Below are positions 17,543-23,554 of a stretch of DNA of 64,000 bases, in pieces; position 1 is the first letter of the stretch, and every line of letters begins with the position of its first letter. Below the pieces are notes generated by a model. That model was not told where the DNA came from. It searched no databases and saw only the letters and a program-made list of their open reading frames with translations. The translations under genes and the position numbers were made by a program. Source of the DNA: Cellulomonas chitinilytica (GTDB taxonomy: Bacteria; Actinomycetota; Actinomycetes; Actinomycetales; Cellulomonadaceae); the NCBI RefSeq assembly GCF_016862675.1, contig NZ_BONK01000003.1:124001-188000 (forward strand), in the 5' to 3' direction.

Positions 17543-18517
17543 TCAGGCGAGCGGTCCCGGTGCAGCCTCGTCGATCGCGGCGAGCTGCTCGAGCGTCGGC
17601 TCCCACAGGATCGACGCGACGTTCGCGCGCAGCTGCTCGGGGGTCCGGGCACCCGCGATGACGCTCCCCACCGCCGGCTGCGCGGCGAGACCGCCCAGCG
17701 CGAGCGTGGGGAGGTCGATGTCCCACCGCTCCGCGAGGGCGGCGAGCGAGCCGATCCGGTCGAAGTCGGCGCGAGCGAGCCGGTCCGGCATCCGCTCGAG
17801 CCGGGAGCCCGAGGGTGCGGGCTCGCCCTGCCGGTACTTCCCGGTGAGCAGCCCGGACGCCAGCGGGACGTACGGCAGGATGCCGACCCCGACCTGCTCG
17901 GCGGCGGGGACCAGCTCGGCCTCCGCGGAGCGGTCGAGGAGGTTGTACCTGTTCTGGGCGGAGACGAACGGGGTGAGGGCACCCGTGCGGGCCGTCCAGT
18001 CGGCGTCCACGACCTGCCACGCGGCGAAGTTCGACGAGCCGAGGTAGCGCACCTTGCCCTCGACGACGAGCTCGTGCAACGCGGCGAGCGTCTCCTCGAC
18101 GGGCGTCGTCGGGTCCGGGACGTGCAGCTGGTACAGGTCGATCCAGTCGGTGCCGAGCCGGCGCAGCGACCCCTCGACGGCCCGTCGCACGTACCGGCGC
18201 GACCCGCGGGCGTCCCAGTCGGGGCCGTTGAGGCCACGGGTGTCCGCGCCGAACTTGGTCGCCACCACCACGTCGTCGCGGTGCGACCCGAGGGCGGCGC
18301 CGAGCAGCTCCTCGCTCTGCCCGGGCACGCCGCCGTACACGTCGGCGGTGTCGAAGAAGGTCACGCCTGCCTCGAGGGCGGTCGCGACGAGCTCGGGCAC
18401 GCCGTCGGGATGAAGCGTCGCCCCGAAGGTGTTGCAGCCGAGGCCCGCGACGGACACGGCGAGGCCGCTGTCCCCCAGCCGGCGGAAGGTCATGTCAGAT
18501 GTCGTCGCGCTCGTCAC
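17543..18517 (-). CDS. Aldo/keto reductase
   Basis: A 324-residue NADPH-dependent oxidoreductase with a TIM-barrel fold. The catalytic tetrad is present: Asp56 and Tyr61 (FFDTADVYGG), Lys88 (VVVATKFG) and His132 (LYQLHVPD). The C-terminal NADPH-binding region reads SVIAGARTPEQLRANV. It reduces aldehydes or ketones; the physiological substrate is unknown. The GTG start at 18517 follows TAGGGT by six bases. A perfect palindrome at 18541-18554 overlaps the promoter region. Confidence 0.9.
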   Translation of the reverse strand: MTSATTSDMTFRRLGDSGLAVSVAGLGCNTFGATLHPDGVPELVATALEAGVTFFDTADVYGGVPGQSEELLGAALGSHRDDVVVATKFGADTRGLNGPDWDARGSRRYVRRAVEGSLRRLGTDWIDLYQLHVPDPTTPVEETLAALHELVVEGKVRYLGSSNFAAWQVVDADWTARTGALTPFVSAQNRYNLLDRSAEAELVPAAEQVGVGILPYVPLASGLLTGKYRQGEPAPSGSRLERMPDRLARADFDRIGSLAALAERWDIDLPTLALGGLAAQPAVGSVIAGARTPEQLRANVASILWEPTLEQLAAIDEAAPGPLA

Positions 18518-18523
18518 GTGAGC

Positions 18524-18529
18524 ACCCTA
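18524..18529 (-). promoter_or_regulatory. -10 element TAGGGT, leaderless promoter of the aldo/keto reductase
   Basis: On the minus strand TAGGGT is followed by six bases and the GTG start at 18517. A palindrome lies 12-25 bases further upstream, in the spacer/-35 zone. Confidence 0.55.
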
Positions 18530-18540
18530 CGGCCGCTCGA

Positions 18541-18554
18541 TGAGACGAGTCTCA
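18541..18554. promoter_or_regulatory. Palindrome TGAGAC-GA-GTCTCA, candidate operator
   Basis: A perfect inverted repeat with six-base arms, just upstream of the reductase -10 element. Its position suggests binding of a dimeric repressor that controls the reductase gene. No local regulator is obvious. Confidence 0.45.
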
Positions 18555-18608
18555 CCCGGTTTCGCCCGCCCTGCGCGTGCCTCATTCACCAACCCTTCAC
18601 TTGCACCT

Positions 18609-18634
18609 GGAACACTGGGGGGACGAACACCGTT
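18609..18634 (+). promoter_or_regulatory. SigR-like promoter of rbpA
   Basis: GGAAC at 18609-18613 and GTT at 18632-18634 are separated by exactly 18 bases, matching the SigR/SigH-type consensus GGAAT-N18-GTT used by thiol-oxidative-stress sigma factors. In Streptomyces rbpA is a known SigR target, which makes the match credible. The -10 half overlaps an inverted repeat (18629-18643). Confidence 0.6.
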
Positions 18635-18643
18635 GACAACGGT
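18629..18643. repeat. Inverted repeat ACCGTT-GAC-AACGGT over the rbpA promoter
   Basis: Perfect six-base arms with a three-base spacer, covering the -10 half of the SigR-like promoter and the likely transcription start. It could be an operator or could form a hairpin at the 5' end of the transcript. Confidence 0.45.
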
Positions 18644-18691
18644 GGACGTTCCCACACTCGAAGGCCGTCACCACGGCACGGAGGTTCCCTG

Positions 18692-19036
18692 ATGGCAAAC
18701 CGGTCCCTGCGCGGCATGCGCATCGGGTCCCACAGCATGGAGACGGACGAGGGCGTCGACTTCGCCCCCCGCCTCCAGGCCCACTACGACTGCCCCAACG
18801 GGCACACCATCATCCTGCCGTTCTCGGTCGAGGCCGACGTGCCGGTGGTGTGGGAGTGCCGTTGCGGAGCCGAGGCGCTCCTGCGCGACGCCTCGAAGCC
18901 TGAGGTCAAGGCCGGCAAGGCGCCCCGCACGCACTGGGACATGCTGCTGGAGCGCCGCACGATCGGCGAGCTCCAGGAGCTGCTCGACGAGCGGCTCGAC
19001 CTGCTCCGCGCGGGCAAGCTGCGCCGCAGCGCCTGA
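18692..19036 (+). CDS. rbpA: RNA polymerase-binding protein RbpA
   Basis: A 114-residue actinobacterial transcription factor that binds the housekeeping sigma factor and RNA polymerase and stabilises open promoter complexes. The family layout is complete: basic N-terminal tail (MANRSLRGMRIG), core domain with zinc-type residues Cys34, His38, Cys56 and Cys58, a basic linker, and the sigma-interaction helix TIGELQELLDERLDLLR. A good GGAGG precedes the ATG. It has its own SigR-like promoter and a strong downstream hairpin, so it is a single-gene unit. Confidence 0.96.
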   Translation: MANRSLRGMRIGSHSMETDEGVDFAPRLQAHYDCPNGHTIILPFSVEADVPVVWECRCGAEALLRDASKPEVKAGKAPRTHWDMLLERRTIGELQELLDERLDLLRAGKLRRSA

Positions 19037-19057
19037 CCCGCACGCACGGCACCACGG

Positions 19058-19828
19058 TCACCTCGACCGACGGAACGCTCCCGCCACCTGGCGGGAGCGT
19101 TCGTGCATCCCCCACCGGGTCACGTTGACGAGGGCCTCGACGATGATGTCGCGGCTCATCTTCGACTCGCCGAGCTCCCGCTCGACGAACGTGATCGGCA
19201 CCTCGACGACGCGCGCACCAGCACGCACCGCCCGCCACGCCATGTCGATCTGGAAGCAGTAGCCCTGCGATGCGACGTCGCCGAGCGTGAGCCCACGCAG
19301 CAGGTCGGCGCGGTACGCACGGAACCCGCCGGTCGCGTCGCCGAGCGGGATCCCGAGCATGATCCGGGTGTACAGGTTGGCGCCGCGGGACAGCACCTCA
19401 CGGTGCAGCGGCCAGTTCACGACCTTCCCGCCCCGGACCCACCGGGACCCGAGCACCAGGTCCGCACGGTCGAGGGCCGCCAGCAGCAGCGGCAGGTCCT
19501 GCGCGCGGTGCGACCCGTCGGCGTCCATCTCGACGACGACGTCGTAGCCACGCTCGAGCGCCCAGCCGAACCCGGCGACGTACGCGGTGCCCAGCCCCTG
19601 CTTCCCGGTGCGGTGCAGCACGCTGATCGACCGCGGCGACCCCGCGGCGGACTCGCTCTCGGCGATCTTCTCCGCGAGCTCCCCGGTGCCGTCGGGCGAG
19701 CCGTCGTCCACGACGAGGACGTCGGCCGTGGGGACGTGCTCACGGAGCCGGTCGAGGGCGATCGGCAGGTTCTCGCGCTCGTCGTACGTGGGGACGACGA
19801 CGAGGACACGGGTGAGGCTGTCGCTCAT
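19058..19828 (-). CDS. ppm1: Polyprenol monophosphomannose synthase
   Basis: A 256-residue GT2 enzyme that transfers mannose from GDP-mannose to polyprenyl phosphate, making the lipid donor for lipoglycan and protein O-mannosylation. Visible motifs are VVPTYDERENL at the start, DDGSPDGTG (41-49), VEMDADGSH (metal-binding DxD) and LGSRWVRGGKV. It lacks the C-terminal membrane domain of some DPM synthases. Its ATG overlaps the lnt stop (ATGA), reproducing as two genes the Lnt-Ppm1 fusion known from mycobacteria. Its 3' end contains the rbpA hairpin. Confidence 0.93.
   Translation of the reverse strand: MSDSLTRVLVVVPTYDERENLPIALDRLREHVPTADVLVVDDGSPDGTGELAEKIAESESAAGSPRSISVLHRTGKQGLGTAYVAGFGWALERGYDVVVEMDADGSHRAQDLPLLLAALDRADLVLGSRWVRGGKVVNWPLHREVLSRGANLYTRIMLGIPLGDATGGFRAYRADLLRGLTLGDVASQGYCFQIDMAWRAVRAGARVVEVPITFVERELGESKMSRDIIVEALVNVTRWGMHERSRQVAGAFRRSR
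19073..19102 (+). terminator. Strong hairpin terminator of rbpA
   Basis: A perfect 14-base inverted repeat (GAACGCTCCCGCCA with its complement) around a two-base loop starts 37 bases after the rbpA stop. It lies inside the last codons of the convergent ppm1 gene. There is no U-tract, as is common in actinobacteria. Confidence 0.75.
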
Positions 19829-21390
19829 GCGGGCGGATCCGTTCGGTCGGCGCGGCGCACCCGGTACGCGCCGGCAGCGCCGGCGACGACCGTGCACACC
19901 GCGAGAGCGTCGATGATCCAGGCGGGCCACGACCCGGACCGGTCTGCGGGCGTCAGCGACTGCCGCAGGGGCAGCGTCGCGACCATCTGGTCCGCGGTGA
20001 ACAGATCGGTCTGCCGGCTGACGACCCCGTTGGGCTGGATCACGGCGCTGACGCCGACGGTGGAGATCTGCACCGTCGCCCTGCCGTGCTCCACCGCCCG
20101 CAGCCGCGCCATCGCGAGCTGCTGCGTGGACTCGTCTGTCATGCCGAACGACGCGTTGTTCGTCTGCACGACAAGCACCTCTCCCCCGGCCCGCACCGCG
20201 TCCCGGACGAGGGCATCGTAGGCGACCTCGAAGCAGATGACGTCCCCCAGTCCCACAGTGCGGCCGAGACGCTCCGAGGTCAGCGGGACGTAGCCCGGGC
20301 CCTGGCCGGGGATCATGTCGCGCGTCACGAGGTCCACCGCGGACGAGAACGGCCGCACGAGCGAGCGCAGCGGGATGTACTCGGCGAACGGCGCCGGGTG
20401 CTGCTTGGTGTAGCTCGCGACGACGCCCTGGCCCGGCTCCCACAGGACCGCGGTGTTGTAGCGGCCACCGCTCGGCGGGTACTGGACGGTGCCGACGAGC
20501 ATCGGCGCGTCGACCGCCCGGGCGGCCTCGTCGATGAGGCCGGCGGCCCGCTCGTCGGCCTGCGGGTCGATGTCGGTGCCGTTCTCGGGCCACAGCACGA
20601 CGTCCAGCTCGCCGGGCTCCACCTGGTCGAGCAGCGCGTACGTGCCCGTCAGGTGGTTGTCGAGCACGGCCTCGCGCTGGCCGAAGGCGTCGAGGCCGGT
20701 GCCCGGCACGTTCCCCTGCACGGCGCCGACCTTGAGCGACCCGTCCTCGGCCTGGGTGTCCAGGGGCAGCGCGAACGCCACAGCGGCGACGACCACGACG
20801 ACCGCCCCCGACGCGACGAGGCGACCCACGGCCAGCTGTCGGGCCGCCAGGTACGCACGGGCGAGCGCGACCCCGACGACTGCCACGACGCCGCTCAGCA
20901 GGGGGGTGCCACCGAGCCACATGAACGCGGCGAGCGGGGAGTCCGCCTGCGAGAAGGCGAGCCGGCCCCACGGGAAGCCGCCGAACGGCCACGCCGACCG
21001 CAGCTCCTCCACGGCCACCCAGAGCAGCGTGAACACGAGAGCCTGCCAGCCTCCGCTGCGCCAGACGGCCTCGCCGCGACGCGCCCAGGACCAGGCCGCG
21101 CCGAACAGGGCGACGCACAACGCCTCGAGCGTGCTGAGCGCGAGCCACGGCACGAACCCCACGGCCTCGTCCGCCCAGGTGATGAGCGGGGCGAAGCAGG
21201 CCAGGCCCCACGCGAGCCCGACGAGGGTGTTCCAGCGGGCGCTGTCCCGTCGCAGCGCCAGGTACAGCAGCGCCATGCCGAGGAACGCCGTGCCCCACCA
21301 TCCGGGCGACGGGAACGCGAGCCGCGTCAGGTACCCGCCGGCGACTGCGAGCACGAGGGTCCACCAACGGGCGGGTTCACGGGCGGACAC
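19825..21390 (-). CDS. lnt: Apolipoprotein N-acyltransferase
   Basis: A 521-residue membrane enzyme that adds the third acyl chain to the N-terminal cysteine of lipoproteins. Residues 1-180 hold several hydrophobic helices; the C-terminal half is a nitrilase-like domain outside the membrane with the catalytic Glu (VLWPENGTD), Lys (YTKQHPAPFAEY) and Cys (DVICFEVAYD). A last helix anchors the C-terminus. I chose the GTG at 21390 because TACCCT lies six bases upstream, a leaderless arrangement; the open frame to 21585 lacks a coding pattern. It is coupled to ppm1. Confidence 0.92.
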   Translation of the reverse strand: MSAREPARWWTLVLAVAGGYLTRLAFPSPGWWGTAFLGMALLYLALRRDSARWNTLVGLAWGLACFAPLITWADEAVGFVPWLALSTLEALCVALFGAAWSWARRGEAVWRSGGWQALVFTLLWVAVEELRSAWPFGGFPWGRLAFSQADSPLAAFMWLGGTPLLSGVVAVVGVALARAYLAARQLAVGRLVASGAVVVVVAAVAFALPLDTQAEDGSLKVGAVQGNVPGTGLDAFGQREAVLDNHLTGTYALLDQVEPGELDVVLWPENGTDIDPQADERAAGLIDEAARAVDAPMLVGTVQYPPSGGRYNTAVLWEPGQGVVASYTKQHPAPFAEYIPLRSLVRPFSSAVDLVTRDMIPGQGPGYVPLTSERLGRTVGLGDVICFEVAYDALVRDAVRAGGEVLVVQTNNASFGMTDESTQQLAMARLRAVEHGRATVQISTVGVSAVIQPNGVVSRQTDLFTADQMVATLPLRQSLTPADRSGSWPAWIIDALAVCTVVAGAAGAYRVRRADRTDPPA

Positions 21391-21396
21391 CGCGCA

Positions 21397-21402
21397 AGGG
21401 TA
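21397..21402 (-). promoter_or_regulatory. -10 element TACCCT, leaderless promoter of lnt-ppm1
   Basis: Minus-strand TACCCT stands six bases before the GTG at 21390 and decides the start. The rest of the 434-base gap 21391-21824 holds a GGAGGG-CGACG-CCCTCC hairpin at 21546-21562 and the amidohydrolase terminator; I see no gene in it. Confidence 0.55.
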
Positions 21403-21796
21403 CGACGTCAGCCTGTTCGCCGAGGTGAGGGGAACGGGCGGACCGACCGGCCCACGTGTCCTTCGTACCGGTCGCATGCTGCGCACGGACCGTTTTCTGT
21501 TGAACACGCGGGCCCGGTCGGAGCCCGACGTCCTCCGTCGTCCCAGGAGGGCGACGCCCTCCCCGGGGTGGTCGACCGACAGCATCGTCGGACGGCCGTG
21601 GCGGTGGATTTACCTTCGTGAACCTACCGAGATCCGCGGGGGTGTCAAGGCGTCGTCGGCGCAGGTCGCAGCCGTCCGTGCAGGTCGTGGCGGTGCCGAT
21701 CATCCGATCCGTGCAGTTCGGTTCGGCGTGTCGCCGCGCGTGTCGCGAAACTACGTCGAACCGGTTGCGACGAGGTGTCAGCGGCGACCGCGAAAT

Positions 21797-21813
21797 TCAC
21801 CCGGAGCGGGTGA
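21797..21813 (-). terminator. Terminator of the amidohydrolase gene
   Basis: TCACCCG and CGGGTGA form a seven-base stem with a three-base loop, starting about a dozen bases after the stop codon. On the minus strand it is followed by AATTTC, the closest thing to a U-tract seen in this window. Confidence 0.6.
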
Positions 21814-21824
21814 CCCCGGCCCCC

Positions 21825-23459
21825 TCAGCCGAGGGCGTCGAACACCACGACACCGTCGCGGACGGTGCGCAGGCAGACCGGGTCGGGGGCGTCCGCGGAG
21901 AGGTCGGGCAGCAGCGGGGTGCCCGCCCGGGCGTCCGTGCTCCACGTCGACAGCCGGCCGTCGGGGGCCTGCACCGCGAGGTGCTCCGCGCGCCACACGG
22001 CCAGGTGCGCGGGCGCCCCCACCCGCAGCTCGCCCGCTCCCGTGTGGTCGAGCCCCGCGAGACGCCACCCGCCGCGCGTCGACGCACGGAAGGCCGCCCG
22101 GGCCGAGATCCGCTGCTCCACCGCCGAGTGCCGGATCGCGGCCCGCACCCCCGCCCAGGGGTCGGCCGGCGTCACCGGTGCGTCGGAGCCGAACGCGAGC
22201 GGCACGCCCGCCGCAGCGAGGTCGGCGAGCGGGTTGAGCGCCGCCGCCCGTCCCGGGCCGAGCCGGGTGGCGTACATCGCCGACTCGCCGCCCCACGCGG
22301 CGTCGAACGCCGGCTGGACGCTCAGGCGCACGCCGAGCAGCACCAGGGCGGCGAGGGTCGGAGCGTCGACCATCTCCGCGTGCTCGAGCCGGTGACCGGC
22401 GCGGGCGATCGCCTCCACGCCCTCGACGTCGGCCGCGGCCCGCAGCCCGAGGAGCACCTCGTCCATGGCCCGGTCGCCGATGACGTGGAAGCCACCGTGC
22501 ACACCGGCGCGTGTCACCGCCGTGACGTGGTTGCAGATCTCCTCGGCGGTCAGGTAGAGCACGCCGTCGTGCGTCGGGTCGTCCGTGTACGGGGCACGCA
22601 GCGCGGCGGTGCGCGAACCGAGCGAGCCGTCGACGTTCAGGTCGCCGCCGATGCCCGTCAGCCCGGGGATCGCGGCGAGGACCTCGCGTGCGTCGTCCAC
22701 CGTCACGCACCGCTCACCGCGGTACCCGACGAGGTGCGGCAGCCCGTCGGCGGCCGACGCGGTCAGGGCGAGCAGCTCGACGAGCCCGTCGCGGGTGTCG
22801 ATGAACGGCGCGCTCTGCTCGTGCACCGACACGATGCCGCGGGACGCGACGTGCTGCAGCGCGCGCCGGTACAGAGCGGTCCGACGCCCGGCGGACATCG
22901 CGCGGGCCGCGTCGCGTGCCGCGTGGTGGGCGTCCCGCTCGACCCGCCCGTCGTCGCTCCACCCCGGCAGCCCGTCGAGCCCGGCAGACCGGGCGAGCGC
23001 GCTGGACACGACCGCGGAGTGCACGTCGACGCGCGCCAGGTAGACGGGGGCGCCGCCGGCGGCCGCGTCGAGCTCCGACCGGGTGGGCGCACGTCCCTCC
23101 GGCCACTCGAGCTCGTCCCAGCCGAAGCCGAGCAGCGGCACGTCGGACGCCGGGCGGCTGCTCGCGGCCCGGTGCACGGCGTCGAGGGCGTCGGCGAGCG
23201 ACCGCACCCCTCCCGCGGCGGACAGGTCGACGCTCTCCAGCGCCAGCCCGGTCTCGAGCACGTGGACGTGCGCGTCGACGAACCCGGGGGCGACGAGCGC
23301 CCCGTCGAGGTCGACCACCTCGTCGGCCCGGGACACCATCGCGTCGGCGGTGTCGTCCGCGCCGAGCCAGGCGACGACGCCGTCCTCGACGAGCAGGGCC
23401 TCAGCGAACGGGTCGGCCGGGGAGTGGATCACGCCGTGCCGGTAGAGGGTCGAGGTCAC
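21825..23459 (-). CDS. Amidohydrolase family protein (YtcJ-like)
   Basis: A 544-residue metal-dependent hydrolase of the amidohydrolase-3/YtcJ group. The first metal motif is GFVDAHVHVLETG; later ligands appear in VHEQSAPF, GGFHVIGDRAMDE, RLEHAEMVD and FGSDAPVTPADPW. The enzyme should hydrolyse an N-acyl or amide bond in the cytosol; substrate unknown. The GTG start at 23459 follows TATCGT by eight bases, and hairpins flank the gene on both sides, so it looks monocistronic. Confidence 0.88.
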   Translation of the reverse strand: MTSTLYRHGVIHSPADPFAEALLVEDGVVAWLGADDTADAMVSRADEVVDLDGALVAPGFVDAHVHVLETGLALESVDLSAAGGVRSLADALDAVHRAASSRPASDVPLLGFGWDELEWPEGRAPTRSELDAAAGGAPVYLARVDVHSAVVSSALARSAGLDGLPGWSDDGRVERDAHHAARDAARAMSAGRRTALYRRALQHVASRGIVSVHEQSAPFIDTRDGLVELLALTASAADGLPHLVGYRGERCVTVDDAREVLAAIPGLTGIGGDLNVDGSLGSRTAALRAPYTDDPTHDGVLYLTAEEICNHVTAVTRAGVHGGFHVIGDRAMDEVLLGLRAAADVEGVEAIARAGHRLEHAEMVDAPTLAALVLLGVRLSVQPAFDAAWGGESAMYATRLGPGRAAALNPLADLAAAGVPLAFGSDAPVTPADPWAGVRAAIRHSAVEQRISARAAFRASTRGGWRLAGLDHTGAGELRVGAPAHLAVWRAEHLAVQAPDGRLSTWSTDARAGTPLLPDLSADAPDPVCLRTVRDGVVVFDALG

Positions 23460-23467
23460 ATCCGCTC

Positions 23468-23473
23468 ACGATA
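23468..23473 (-). promoter_or_regulatory. -10 element TATCGT, probable leaderless promoter of the amidohydrolase
   Basis: Minus-strand TATCGT is eight bases before the GTG at 23459. The helY terminator-like hairpin lies directly upstream. Confidence 0.45.
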
Positions 23474-23476
23474 GGG

Positions 23477-23504
23477 CAGGTCAGACCCAGGAGCCTGACC
23501 TGGG
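23477..23504 (-). terminator. Overlapping alternative hairpins after helY
   Basis: CAGGTCAG/CTGACCTG (23477-23484 and 23495-23502) form an eight-base stem. CCCAGG/CCTGGG (23486-23491 and 23499-23504) form a competing six-base stem that shares sequence with it. The position between the helY stop and the next promoter suits a terminator. Confidence 0.5.
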
Positions 23505-23554
23505 ACCGGGGAGGCCGGACGGCGGCGCCCGTGAGGACCGCCCCGCACCGCGCG

